A stretch of 64,000 nucleotides of DNA from contig SCFE01000006.1 of assembly GCA_004352715.1 (NCBI GenBank), positions 95,149 to 159,148 of the forward strand, read 5' to 3'. Below are positions 1 to 11,480 of the stretch, one piece after another. A model generated the notes under the pieces. The model was not told the origin of the DNA and did no database searches. It worked only from the letters and a program-made list of their open reading frames with translations. Every line of letters starts with the position of its first letter. Position 1 is the first letter of the stretch. The DNA is from Hofstenia miamia. Its lineage: Eukaryota > Xenacoelomorpha > Acoela. The position numbers and the translations under genes were made by a program.

Positions 1-784
1 CGACATATTATTTCACCAAAAATGCCTTTTTTCTCATCTGCCAGTTTGTTTGAAAGCAAAATTTGACAAAAGGTTGTAGATTAGTCTTCCTTACAAGCAT
101 TTCAACTCATATCTTATGCTAAGGAAGTCTCCCATAAATTTTGAGAGCAAACTTCCATTGCTTCACATTACATGTATAACCTTATTATGATTCCAAATGA
201 AGATCTTTTAGAAAACTGGAAATTTCTAAAGTTTTTCATGTTTAATATGTGGCACTAACAACATTTTAAAAAAGAATTGCTCATTTCATGTCCTGGCTCT
301 TCGAGCGGTATTTATTTAATTTGTTCAACTTCACTTCTTCAATAACTATTTTCGTAAGCTCACTACCAAGAATAACAAGGCCACATTTATATAAGAGATG
401 TGCCGTGACCGGGAACAAAAGTAATACGTCGGGATCAGTTGCGGGATAGCATGGCAACCTACATGTAAATAATATCAATAAGTCTCGCTCTAGTATTTTA
501 AACATTACAATTTTCATCTATACAACTACAACAATGGACTCGATTTTGTTGTGATTCTATATACACTCTTTTGCATTAGGTGTTACCATACTTTGAATGT
601 GTTTATGATATTAAATGGTTAAGTAAGGAGTGTGATATGCTAAAATGTTGAATAAGAATGATTTTACCAATGTATGATGATCACATTTATTACTTATTTC
701 GTTCCTAAAATATGAAAAACACAACATATGGTTTGTTTAAGGTTTATTCATTTATTAAATATCTAATACAGCCTATTGAAATCA
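1..784. other. AT-rich stretch, no gene seen
   Basis: I see no convincing coding region or RNA gene here. The one open frame (281-517, minus) has no recognisable motif. The last part, from about position 556 where a TCTATATAC stretch occurs, may belong to the Helitron-like element whose 3' end lies at 785-811. The base before that TC is T rather than the expected A, so the 5' boundary is uncertain. Confidence 0.5.
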
Positions 785-811
785 CCGTGCATAGCACGGG
801 CAATTTCCTAG
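785..811 (+). mobile_element. Helitron-like 3' terminus
   Basis: A perfect 6-bp stem, CCGTGC and GCACGG around an ATA loop (785-799), is followed 8 nt later by CTAG (808-811) and then a host T. A short GC-rich hairpin just before CTRR, with insertion ahead of T, is the known signature of Helitron 3' ends. No Rep/helicase coding sequence is present, so this would be a short non-autonomous copy. The 5' end is not secure; a candidate at about 556 gives roughly 256 bp. Confidence 0.5.
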
Positions 812-1488
812 TTTGTTTAAAAATACTCACATCATTGCTATATTTAGTTTCACTTTTGTTGCCAATTAAATCATTTTTAACCTGATACCTGGTAGCAAAA
901 TTAAAGATGAGTTATGACTAACCCGAGTGAACGGAACCGGTCATATGTACAACCAGAGTTGGAATTGGGCCGATAAATAGGCGCAAGCCCGGCCCGGCCC
1001 GGCCCATTTCTAAATAGCTAAAATTCGGCCCAAGCCCGGACCAACATGTTTTTCTTTTATCTCAAAGACGCCATGTCCTAAAAACACTCCACAGTGAATT
1101 TGTATAATCCTCTGACTAATAGATGCATATCCATATCCACTTAGTACCACTAGGGTAATGTAGCAGCAAGGGAGTCGCCTTCTCTAATAATAATTTGATA
1201 ACGCTCTCGAAATCGAAATAAATGCTAGAAAAATGTTATGAATATATATACTTGAAAATGAGATTTCTATATTTAAGCACTACATACTATATAGGCATAT
1301 TACGAATCAACTTAAATTTATACATTTGATTGGCAATGTTTACAATTATTATTCAGAAATCTTGGGTTATTATGATTAATATAAATGGAGCTTCAATAAT
1401 GGGAGAACATTTTCAAGATTTCCAATAATTTCGTTGTGACATATTTTACCCGCCAACCATTATTAATAGTTTGCTTTGCTACTAGCAG

Positions 1489-2519
1489 CAGGGATCTTTA
1501 GATTTTAATAGCGATTAATCGTATGAAAAAAATAATTGGCGATAGATTAATCGTAATCGTTCCTGCCAGGAGATTAATAATCGCGATTAATCGTCGATTA
1601 ATCTACTTCTGATTTAAAATATTCAAAATTCAATATATCAATTGAAAGATATTCAAATTAGAAATATTAACTATTATTGTTATTTGAGATTATTTCCTGA
1701 AGTCATTTTACTCCGCATGTGCTTGTTAGGGTAAATAAATTTGAATCTTTAAGTTGAGGGGTAATAAACGATTTGGTAATCAAATAGAGCATAACCAGCT
1801 TTGCTGAACAGTCTCTCAACCTGATTAGAAGTTGGCGTGATAAAACCGAGGATCCTTATATATAGAATTAGGCGACATTTCGACGCTTCCTAGGTATGTT
1901 AGATGCCTAANNNNNNNNNNNNNNNNNNNNNNNNNNNNNNNNNNNNNNNNNNNNNNNNNNNNNNNNNNNNNNNNNNNNNNNNNNNNNNNNNNNNNNNNNN
2001 NNNNNNNNNNNNNNNNNNNNNNNNNNNNNNNNNNNNNNNNNNNNNNNNNNNNNNNNNNNNNNNNNNNNNNNNNNNNNNNNNNNNNNNNNNNNNNNNNNNN
2101 NNNNNNNNNNNNNNNNNNNNNNNNNNNNNNNNNNNNNNNNNNNNNNNNNNNNNNNNNNNNNNNNNNNNNNNNNNNNNNNNNNNNNNNNNNNGGGTGGTTA
2201 GACGTGCGATTCAATCAAAATGTGATAGATCACTTTTGAAACAATCAGTAGTCTAACCGTGGCCTAATAATCACACTCCTTTTCTATGTCCGGTGTTAAG
2301 GTTTTCATTTGTAAAACATATGACCCAAGAATAGTGGCCATAGAGAAGATCAAACCGAAAATGACAACTGAATGCATAAGCATCGACTTAATTAGAATAA
2401 TCTAGATTAATCGAGCACGCTGTTTACGATTAATCTAATCTACTTAACCAGCACGATAGATTAATCCATCCGATTAATCTCGATTAATCGCATTGACGAT
2501 TAATCATGTTGGATCCCTG
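1489..2519. mobile_element. hAT-type MITE (hAT-B) nested in hAT-A
   Basis: The ends are CAGGGATC (1489) and its inverted copy GATCCCTG (2519). The flanking 8-bp duplication actagcag is perfect (1481-1488 and 2520-2527). Both subterminal regions carry many copies of the palindrome CGATTAATCG or its half TTAATC (1513-1602 and 2392-2505). The N gap 1911-2191 lies inside, so the true length is uncertain. No coding remnant is visible. The perfect target duplication makes it the youngest insertion of the nest. Confidence 0.88.
1911..2191. other. Assembly gap (281 N)
   Basis: Unsequenced bases inside hAT-B. Open frames that run across it are meaningless. Confidence 0.99.
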
Positions 2520-3064
2520 ACTAGCAGTTCATTCTAGTACATTTGTATAAGAAAGTTGAAGTTGGGAGTGGGTATAATTTTAAACTATTTTAGCGGCTGA
2601 AGCAGTTAGTAGCAGTAAACCAGACAAGCTCACACTGTGTCATGTGCACAACACGCAGCCCTGGTTGAACGCGTTTATGAGCCTGCTATTGCAAAGGAGG
2701 CTCATCGATGCTAGACAAAATCTGTGGAACACGAACATTAGTTTACTAATGCCTACGGCCAGCGAGAAACATAGTTTCTTAGTCCGCCTTAATAATGGCT
2801 GCATACCGTTAGCTGAGGCATATACATGTAGTTCTATTTAGCTTCATGTACCCAATACACAATACATTTTATTGTAATTTAATTGAGCTGAGACTATAAA
2901 TTGTATTTCGTAGAAGTCTGGCAATTATACAATACCATTTTAATTTATTTGAAAATCAAATGCGTATGATAAATTACCCATTTTTTACTGGGTACAATAC
3001 TAATTTTTGGCTATACCTATATATATAAATTTAGTAAACTTCATAATTTAATTAATCTCCATTT

Positions 3065-3572
3065 TTGTCACAATATCCCCTGGCCCAATATTTGCTAAAT
3101 TTAGATGTACTATCTGCTTACACTTTGCGCTTAAAACTTGAATATTATACTTTATTACAAGTGACTTCTTGTTTTAGCATGCCATATAGTAACACTTCAC
3201 TATCTGATTCTTCCAACAACGTCACAATGTCAGCATCTGCATCTGATCTCCAACGTTACCTTCAACAAGGAAACCCACGTGCAACACTCACACCAAAGCC
3301 AGGTGCCAAGTCGGAAGTTTGGCAAACATTTCGGCTTATAGAATTGAATGGAACCTTGCAGAAAGATGGTTGTGCATGCAGAACGTGTTACAAGGTCTTC
3401 ACAAACAAAATATCAAGTGGTCTGGGGTACTTACAGCGTCATGTTAACTGCTGCAATGCAATCCCTCAAATATCAGTTAAAAAAGTTATCTATATCTCAA
3501 CTTTCATTTGCTTCAAGTTGTCCACGTTTAATGCTAAGAGAAGGGTTCTACCAAACAATGATTCTTGAATAG
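3065..3572 (+). pseudogene. hAT transposase N-terminal fragment with BED zinc finger
   Basis: The translation contains a BED-type finger: SEVWQTF, then CRTC, then the H and CC of LQRHVNCC. This DNA-binding fold sits at the N-terminus of many hAT transposases. After a frame change, the segment ending EGFYQTMI (about 3525-3565) resembles the start of the hAT catalytic region, where a Pro-Phe-rich stretch precedes a conserved Gly-Phe. The reading frame then stops, and the right end of hAT-A follows within 320 bp, so the RNase H-like catalytic core and C-terminal dimerisation domain are absent. It lies on the plus strand inside hAT-A. Family assignment rests on the BED pattern and its position between hAT ends. 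Confidence 0.7.
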
Positions 3573-4148
3573 ATTTGATGATTTTCCAGTGCATTTTCAA
3601 ATACCACATGCACTATTCTATAAGCTAATGCGAAATAATTGTTAATGGTACACTATCTTCAATCATGAAGAAGCCAATTTTTCATAATTTCATATATATG
3701 TGTCTGCTCGGATATTTATTCTTTTTTTTGCAATTACTAAATTAGTGTACACTCGATTTTATTTGATTAATTTTGTAAGCCAAATTGTATTAAAAAAATA
3801 TTTGCGCCAAACCCGGCCCGGACCAATCACTATCCCAAAAAATCAGGCAAAGCCTAAGCCCGGCCCAGGCCAATTCCAACTCTGTGTGCAACCGTGCCGT
3901 GCCGTACGTGACCCAAATATATGGAATATGAAAGCGTTTGAAACTGACAATTATTTTTTTACAATTTTGTATTCAAAATATATTAAATACTAGCTCATGT
4001 TTAATAATACAAATGATGCTTCGAAATAGATTTGCGTAGAAATTATATTGTGGAATTTTTAGAATACAACAACAATATTCGTGTTTTCGTTATGCCATAT
4101 CATTCCTGGTTAATTTTTCGCAGAATTTTAAATCTTTGCTTACAGAGG

Positions 4149-5813
4149 AAAAGATGGAATAGAATCGGATCTCAGATCGGATCTACATTTTGAGAATATT
4201 TCGGATCTGCTTCGGATCCAAATTGTTTAAAAATTGTGAATATTGTACATTTTAAACATTACGCACATTTTTACATTGAAGTGTGTTAATAATCACATTC
4301 TAAGTGAAATTTTAAATTAAATTTAATTTCATTGTTCATACAACAGGGTCTGCATTATTTTTTTAACGTCTTATAAAATTGGCGATTCATGTTTGCCATC
4401 ACATAAAGATAAAATTGTAAGGAAACCAAAAATATTTGTTTTTTATATGTTTGCAAATGGAAAAACAGAAAACACTTAGTTCTCAGAAGGTTCGTGATTA
4501 TTATAACCACTAATAAAAAATGTTTTATTCAATAATAGGGTATAAATTTATATTATTTTGATTATATATAACTTAAAATTTGTAATTCAATCTACTATCC
4601 AATTTCAATGAAAAGTAAAATTCAAAACTTATGTTTAAATCTCATATTTAGTTTGAAAAATGAATTTTTCTATCACGGATGTTTATACACTACCAATTTT
4701 TTTTAATGTCTAGGAAATATATTTTGTCTTTTTTCTTTAATTTAGCATTGTTTGTGCTCTTCTTGTTTTCATCTCTTAAGCTCCAATTTTGAAATAAGTT
4801 TTATCTTGTTGTTTGAAACAACTTCATTTCTCAATTCATAGTAACATTGCAAAATTTTGATTATTGGATTTTGACATAATAAAATTAATAGGGCAGTAAT
4901 ACCATAAGAAATTCAACTATTAAAACTCTATAAATATATTATGATTATAGTTGATGGCAATTTTAGGAATTAGATTATTACAAAGCTTAAAAAATAAGCA
5001 AAGAAATGAATTTGGTCGAGTTTTGGCAGAGCAATTATCAATTTCCACTCATAATCAAAGTAACGTCAATCTTCTTGTGGGTGAACAATTACAGATAAAA
5101 GAAGCAATCCATTTCAAACATAGAGGGATATTGGGCTAAAATTTTAGGCCCACTATATGATCGTTGACAAAAACCTTTTTTGAAATTTTTTTTNTACTAA
5201 ATTAGTGTACACTCGATTTTATTTGATTAATTTTGTAAGCCAAATTGTATTAAAAAAATATTTGCGCCAAACCCGGCCCGGACCAATCACTATCCCAAAA
5301 AATCAGGCAAAGCCTAAGCCCGGCCCAGGCCAATTCCAACTCTGTGTGCAACCGTGCCGTGCCGTACGTGACCCAAATATATGGAATATGAAAGCGTTTN
5401 TATTATATTGTAGCACTAGAAGAGCGTTTGATACTATTGTAATATTTCAAATTTAACATTGATTTATCAACACATTGCTTTTAAGTTATATAGGATTCTC
5501 TACTATTGAGTTCATTTGCACGCACTTTTGCGTAGGTCGTCCCATTTTTCCAATACCTCTGGCCAAGCCCTCCTCTCTCCTCCCCGGTATATAGTATATG
5601 TCTATTTTCTATCTCAAGACTGTGTTGAAGCACTTAAGATTTTCTATTCGCATTTAAAAAAACATAAATATAATTTAAATCAATGTTTAAATATTGTTAG
5701 AATACTTATTTATATTCTGATCCGTTTTGGATCGAAAACCAAATTCTTTTAAAAATTCGGATCCGGATCTGATTGGATCGGATCCTGAAATGTTGGATCC
5801 GATTCCATCTTTG
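4149..5813. mobile_element. hAT-type MITE (hAT-C) nested in hAT-D
   Basis: The left end AAAAGATGGAAT (4149) and the right end, reverse CAAAGATGGAAT (5813), are inverted repeats. They are flanked by tacagagg (4141-4148) and tacagatg (5814-5821), an 8-bp duplication with one mismatch. CGGATC is iterated at both subterminal regions (4168-4220 and 5720-5800). The 62-codon frame at 4951-5139 has no recognisable motif. The real element is probably shorter than it looks, because 5195-5399 is an exact copy of sequence from hAT-A and its flank, bounded by single Ns. Confidence 0.8.
5195..5399 (+). repeat. Exact 205-bp copy of 3735-3939 bounded by Ns
   Basis: This block repeats 3735-3939 without a visible difference and is delimited by single Ns at 5194 and 5400. 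It includes the hAT-A right end, its target duplication and unique flank beyond it. It therefore did not arrive by hAT-A transposition. A gap-filling or scaffolding artefact is the simplest reading. Confidence 0.9.
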
Positions 5814-6026
5814 TACAGATGTATTAGATATTATGTTTTCGATTTTTCAACATTTACAGTAAATTTTTCAAACAAAACACAGCAATTACATTTGTAAATC
5901 GTCTAATTTGTTACTAGAATTAGATATTTTTGAAAAACCGCGCTGTTCCTAATAATATTTTTGAAAAACCGTGCGTCCCGGGCCGTGTTTCCAAAAACCC
6001 GGCACGGTTGCAGCTCTGGAGCCGGA

Positions 6027-7722
6027 ATAACGTTCTGTACTGGGCTGGACCAAATTGCAACTTGTCTTGCACACTTTTAATTTGTATTACTCTGCTGAAA
6101 TTACCCAACATTGCTTAGGCACCAATGAATACTTTCTACCAAAATTGCTCAAGCCTCTTAAATTTCTATTTTTGTCTTAGTATTATTAATAGCAGGAATG
6201 ACAAACCATTCATGGTAATGAATAGTGCACTTAATTGGTTTTGCAATTGCGCATAAAGAAGTGTAGGAAATTCATTCAATTAGAAAACAAGTAGAGGAAA
6301 TTCAGACAATTTCTGAAGTACAATTCCGTTAAAATCAATTATTTTTTTGCGAAAAGGTTCAAGATAAAATAATTAGAAGAAAGTGTTATGTTCAAAACGT
6401 TTGTCTGAAATGTTATCCGAATAAAATTAATTATATACATGTTTCCAATAAGATTCCTTGTGCCATGCTGAAAAATGTCTGCTACTATAGAGATTGATGC
6501 CCTTAGTTATAGTAGAGCAGGTCAGGTCAGCTACTAATTGAAAACTACCTGGAATAAAAGTTCAAAGACCCAGATACCATAAAATTCTGTAAAAAATTTT
6601 ACTGTAATGGCTATATTTACGCACATTAGTGTACAAATAACAAGCATACACTCCCAATCTCTAGATCCATGTACAAGGCATGTATTTACAAAACTAAAAA
6701 ATTATGCAATAATAAACACAATTTAAATGTGAGTTTAGGTAAACCACAATTTGGAAGATTTAATAACGTTTTGCTATTTTATGTGTAATTTATTCTAGAA
6801 ATCAACTAAATGGTTATAAAAAATTAAGAATTGCTATTATTTTTTTATAATTCATTTATTTCAATGACTCTATCATTTCTGAAGACCAAGACCATTCATA
6901 CTGGTTTATCACAATTTTGAGACAATCATTGTTTAAGTTATACTTGAAACAGAAAACTAACTGCCAGCGACTTTCAGTTGATTGAAGCAATAAGAGGAAG
7001 TTATTGATTCAAAAGCAATTTTTTGCAAAAAATGCTGACTACCAATCTGTAAACAAAACACTATTTACAAAATATTAATTACTACTAATATATATATATA
7101 TATATATATATCAACATCAACTTTATGTTAGCACAAATAAGAATGGACCAATTTCATTTCAAAAATTAGAAATAGAATCTATTTTTCTTTTTAATTTAAA
7201 TATATTCTGACTTTCAAAGATCTGGTTATGTTAAGAAGCTATCTGGCCCGGATAAATTATATTGGGACGCACAGGACTAATCATTAATAATGATTTTATG
7301 TATATAATCCCAAATCACAAAATTTTAAGATTTCAATCAGACAGAATATCGCAAACAAATAATATTAAGACTTAGATTTAGTGCCTAAATCTGTTGGAAT
7401 TTCTGCAAAGGTTTTCTTTAGATCCCTGTTCTTATAACAGGAATCGAGACATCCCATAAAAGGCGGTTGCCTCACTGCCTCTATCAACTTTGATTCTAGA
7501 CCATCAGTCATGCTACTGTTCAATATTTATCGCAGAGCTTATACTCTTTTAATTTAAAAATTGATTTGAAAAAAGACATTCTTCCTATGGGTCAAATATT
7601 GTTAATTATTCTACTTGAAAGAATTAGGTTGCTTTGGGATTTGTTTTTGCTTCAATTCAAAAGACATCAATGCTGCATAAACACAACTGGGCAATTCCAG
7701 ATTAATGTATACTCTTATGTTA
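6027..7722. other. AT-rich non-coding stretch
   Basis: No coding or RNA feature is seen. A TA microsatellite lies at about 7088-7111. The only frame of note (from 7566) runs straight into the N gap and shows no recognisable motif. Confidence 0.5.
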
Positions 7723-8722
7723 NNNNNNNNNNNNNNNNNNNNNNNNNNNNNNNNNNNNNNNNNNNNNNNNNNNNNNNNNNNNNNNNNNNNNNNNNNNNNN
7801 NNNNNNNNNNNNNNNNNNNNNNNNNNNNNNNNNNNNNNNNNNNNNNNNNNNNNNNNNNNNNNNNNNNNNNNNNNNNNNNNNNNNNNNNNNNNNNNNNNNN
7901 NNNNNNNNNNNNNNNNNNNNNNNNNNNNNNNNNNNNNNNNNNNNNNNNNNNNNNNNNNNNNNNNNNNNNNNNNNNNNNNNNNNNNNNNNNNNNNNNNNNN
8001 NNNNNNNNNNNNNNNNNNNNNNNNNNNNNNNNNNNNNNNNNNNNNNNNNNNNNNNNNNNNNNNNNNNNNNNNNNNNNNNNNNNNNNNNNNNNNNNNNNNN
8101 NNNNNNNNNNNNNNNNNNNNNNNNNNNNNNNNNNNNNNNNNNNNNNNNNNNNNNNNNNNNNNNNNNNNNNNNNNNNNNNNNNNNNNNNNNNNNNNNNNNN
8201 NNNNNNNNNNNNNNNNNNNNNNNNNNNNNNNNNNNNNNNNNNNNNNNNNNNNNNNNNNNNNNNNNNNNNNNNNNNNNNNNNNNNNNNNNNNNNNNNNNNN
8301 NNNNNNNNNNNNNNNNNNNNNNNNNNNNNNNNNNNNNNNNNNNNNNNNNNNNNNNNNNNNNNNNNNNNNNNNNNNNNNNNNNNNNNNNNNNNNNNNNNNN
8401 NNNNNNNNNNNNNNNNNNNNNNNNNNNNNNNNNNNNNNNNNNNNNNNNNNNNNNNNNNNNNNNNNNNNNNNNNNNNNNNNNNNNNNNNNNNNNNNNNNNN
8501 NNNNNNNNNNNNNNNNNNNNNNNNNNNNNNNNNNNNNNNNNNNNNNNNNNNNNNNNNNNNNNNNNNNNNNNNNNNNNNNNNNNNNNNNNNNNNNNNNNNN
8601 NNNNNNNNNNNNNNNNNNNNNNNNNNNNNNNNNNNNNNNNNNNNNNNNNNNNNNNNNNNNNNNNNNNNNNNNNNNNNNNNNNNNNNNNNNNNNNNNNNNN
8701 NNNNNNNNNNNNNNNNNNNNNN
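7723..8722. other. Assembly gap (1000 N)
   Basis: A run of exactly 1000 N, probably a default gap size. It ends at a TA-rich sequence that also occurs at 9192. Confidence 0.99.
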
Positions 8723-8965
8723 ATATATAATCTAAAGAATAGTTCCCCTCCCCAGAAAAAAAGCTGGGTGCGCCCCTGGGGCCCGGGTTTATATGCTTAC
8801 AAATATCCGGAAATATTCGTCGTCAAATAATGCGACCAAATTCCGAAAATATGTATAAAAACTACATTAAAGGGAACAGATATTCAATTAACAAGGTATA
8901 CACATTTATACTAATAGACACATAAATGTTGTTTCAAGTGATCAACAGTCATGAATATCCATGTT
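8723..8965 (+). repeat. 243-bp direct repeat next to gap, copy 1
   Basis: This block is repeated at 9192-9434 with only about two differences. It starts exactly at the end of the 1-kb gap and ends at a single N (8966). It contains the motif CTGGGTGCGCCCCTG, whose reverse CAGGGGCGCACCCAG resembles a hAT terminus. The boundaries suggest a misjoined contig end rather than a biological duplication. Confidence 0.8.
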
Positions 8966-9167
8966 NTGTTGTGTCAATGAACTTTTCATAATTGTCTAAA
9001 CGTTTCTTCTAACTTTCCTTTTAATGTTGAACATAAATCATGTTTTTGTATTTCAAGTACATGAATCATATGTTATCTATTGTAACATTTTTTTTATTTC
9101 TGTACTAAAATTTTTGGAACAACCGGTATAAACTAGTTTGCATGTAAGAATATCTATGAGAATATGT

Positions 9168-9191
<24 letters not shown>

Positions 9192-9200
<9 letters not shown>

Positions 9201-9434
9201 CTAAAGAATAGTTCCCCTCCCCAGAAAAAAAGCTGGGTGCGCCCCTGGGGCCCGGGTTTATATGCTTACAAATATTCGGAAATATTCGTCGTCAAATAAT
9301 GCGACCAAATTCCGAAAATATGTATAACAACTACATTAAAGGGAACAGATATTCAATTAACAAGGTATACACATTTATACTAATAGACACATAAATGTTG
9401 TTTCAAGTGATCAACAGTCATGAATATCCATGTT
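9192..9434 (+). repeat. 243-bp direct repeat, copy 2, with hAT-like end
   Basis: This is the second copy of the block at 8723-8965, preceded by a (TA)n tract at about 9171-9198. The CTGGGTGCGCCCCTG end near 9233-9247 looks like the right end of a small hAT MITE. No matching left end or 8-bp duplication was found. Confidence 0.7.
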
Positions 9435-9542
9435 TGAATTTGACCCACCTAGACTAGAGGCACATTTCTGTATATAGGAACATATAAAGGATTAAAATCA
9501 ACTGAATGGATGTATTCTTCATTATAGCTTGTGCAAATGTTC

Positions 9543-9717
9543 TCATGGATTGTAAATCGAGATTTTCTGTAAGGCATTCAGCTTTTCTTTGTACATCTCC
9601 CTGGACATCCCTGTATTAGTTGTATGCAGTTGCGTTATAGCTTCAGGACGAAACTGAAAGATGCCGTAATGAAACACAGTTCCTACATTAAGTTGTCGTC
9701 CCGCAGGTAAATACATT
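9543..9717 (-). CDS. Possible terminal coding exon, unknown gene
   Basis: On the minus strand an intron-like end (a GCTGAC branch-like site, then a T-rich tract and TAG at 9720-9718) precedes an open segment of 57 codons ending in TGA at 9545-9543. Base composition is visibly less AT-rich than the surroundings, and the peptide is unbiased (for example MYLPAGRQLN, FRPEAITQLH, GMSREMYKEK). I do not recognise the family. No partner exon was identified upstream (higher coordinates). It could also be a fragment of a degraded gene. Confidence 0.4.
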
Positions 9718-9734
9718 CTAAAAATTTTCAATAT

Positions 9735-11280
9735 TTGTCAGCTTCAGTTTCGAGATGTTGCAGGAACAGAGAAAATTCAGCGAAATATTTGATATCTTTG
9801 ACATTTGCGTTTGAAATACGATGGAATAGGCGAGTTATCATTGCAATATACGTTAAAGAAAACTATGTTCGAATATGCACAAAAATCTACTTTACGCTAT
9901 CGGCATATAAATCCTATCTCTGATTATGGTTATGATGTTTGAAGCGCACTTTATCAATGATTGACATAACTTGTTGATTAATTTGCTCAAAATTATGATT
10001 TTATAGCTGTAAATTTAAACTTTTCAGTGATTTAAAAAAAACTTAATTTTTTATTGATTTCAACTTCATTGGTAGTTATGATAGTTTAATAGCACAGCTA
10101 ATGGTTTTCTTGTTAGCATCAAGCAATTTTAGTCAAATATCATTTAGCTACGGGAGTAACGGGCTTAGCATACGGGGACGGACAAGCCAACGGGCCTATT
10201 TTCATTGGTACGGGCTGCGGACGGGGCACGGGCCCTACCCTAGCTTATGACCATTATTATTATTATTTATATCAAACAGTAGGGCTGAATGAAAATGCTT
10301 AGAAAAATAACATCCATTAAATAACATGATTGTTCACTCGCGGGAATGTATGTATGGAGAGCAAGCACACTTAGCTTCTTAATATTATTCGAACATGCGA
10401 GAGTGTTAACAATCGATTTCGATATGTTAGGTCATCTTAAGTTTAATCATGAGTGCATGAATTTCGAACGATTCCCTTCATGATGTTGATACACTAAAAC
10501 ACAAGCATATATACTGTACATGTATATGTATATATAGTTGTCATTGTAAGAAATCTTTGTAAAAAGTATAAAAAACATATCATTTTATTTAGTTGAAAAC
10601 TAAGAGAGAGATACAAATATTCTTTTTTCATACCTCATTTAATTTTTTCATTCAAAAGTAAGATGCATATTGTGCTAGTGTAACCCGTTTCGTCTCATCA
10701 GCAGCCCCACTACATACTTTATGCCTATGGTAAAAAAATTGCCATAGTTGTTTCGTTTAACAAATTTGATAACATGTTTTTGCTTAGGAAAGCATTATAT
10801 TAATTTGTTATTCCAAAAACTATTTTTATGCATTATTCTGGGATGAACTTTACATTTGTGTGAATATTGTGTTTAATATTATATTCAGGCTATCCATTGT
10901 GCTCTGTTTACACATCATGTCTGTTGTGTAGGGCGTAAGTATCCAAAATTTATTGCCTTTTATTCAAAAAATCTTGACAGTACATTATGATTCTTAGTCT
11001 TACGTTTACTAACTAGTTACCATGTTATTCCATGAAGATTGCAGAAGTGTAATCCCATTACTTATTTTGTTATATGATAAGTGCGATTTTACAATATATC
11101 CTTGTAAAATAGCAAGGTTAGGAAGTTTTTTCTGAATTTGTTATACAATTATGTTCATTTAGTTAAGGGTGTTATTCACAAAGTCTACATTTGGGCCATG
11201 AAAATATTAATAAAATATTGCATTGTACAATAATTTTAGCTAATATTTAGCTTTAAAAGTGTGTATTACGTTTTCACTGC
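9735..11280. other. Non-coding stretch with an ACGGG-rich block
   Basis: Mostly AT-rich and featureless. At about 10150-10245 there is a GC-rich block with ACGGG and ACGGGC iterated about seven times. It ends GGGCCCTACCCTAG, which resembles the right terminus and subterminal repeats of a hAT element (reverse start CTAGGGTAGGGC). I found no left end or target duplication, so it is not called as an element. Confidence 0.4.
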
Positions 11281-11480
11281 CACAGTTTTGGCAGAGATGT
11301 AGTTGCACCCGCGTGTTCATGAGTTGGATTGGGCCTGAACCAGGCGTGGATTTTCGCTGTTAGGCTAGTCTGGGTTCATAAATATGAAGTTGCTGTATAG
11401 TTTCAGACACACTTAGGTTTATATTAGGGCCAGAGTTGCAAGTGGCTCAGTTTATAAAGGATTTGCTTTGTTTCGGCGCG
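11281..11480. repeat. GC-richer block with two hAT-like left ends
   Basis: CAGAGATGTAGTTGCACCCGCG starts near 11291 in shortened form CAGAGATGTAG, and CAGAGTTGCAAGTGG starts near 11431. Both fit the CAGAG start of the local hAT elements and are followed by GC-rich motifs. No right ends with matching 8-bp duplications were found, so these may be truncated remnants. Confidence 0.3.

Larger units (their letters stand above)
954..3884 (+). mobile_element. hAT element (hAT-A), deleted copy
   Basis: The left end CAGAGTTGGAATTGGGCC (954) and the right end, reverse CAGAGTTGGAATTGGCC (3884), form terminal inverted repeats of the hAT type. The flanks carry an 8-bp target duplication, tgtacaac (946-953) and tgtgcaac (3885-3892), with one mismatch. 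GGCCCGG-type motifs are iterated just inside both ends. The interior holds a BED-finger transposase fragment (3065-3572), the hAT-B insertion (1489-2519) and an N gap. Most of the transposase catalytic region is missing between the BED exon and the right end, so the copy is non-autonomous. Confidence 0.85.
942..6018. mobile_element. Oldest hAT element of the nest (hAT-D)
   Basis: The right end (rising to 6018) reads, on the reverse strand, CAGAGCTGCAACCGTGCC. The left end at 942 reads CATATGTACAACCGTGCC, once the hAT-A insertion that splits it is taken out. The flanking 8-mers are gaaccggt (934-941) and gagccgga (6019-6026), matching at 6 of 8 positions, as expected for an old hAT target duplication. 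CCGTGC and CCGTGCCG motifs recur near both ends. Its own DNA is only about 0.45 kb (942-953, 3893-4140 and 5822-6018); the rest is younger insertions. The ends are diverged, so this is the least certain of the four. Confidence 0.5.

Noticed and set aside
1825-2256. Open frames of 117-129 codons crossing 1911-2191
   Set aside because: They consist mainly of Ns; nothing can be inferred.
3700-3993. 97-codon frame rich in Pro/Gly (RPGPITIP)
   Set aside because: It reads through the GGCCC motifs of the hAT-A right end; the bias comes from the repeat.
5930-6118. Overlapping frames on both strands
   Set aside because: They lie over the GC-rich end of hAT-D and have no protein motif.
7566-8735. 389-codon frame
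   Set aside because: It is open only because 1000 Ns are translated as unknown residues.
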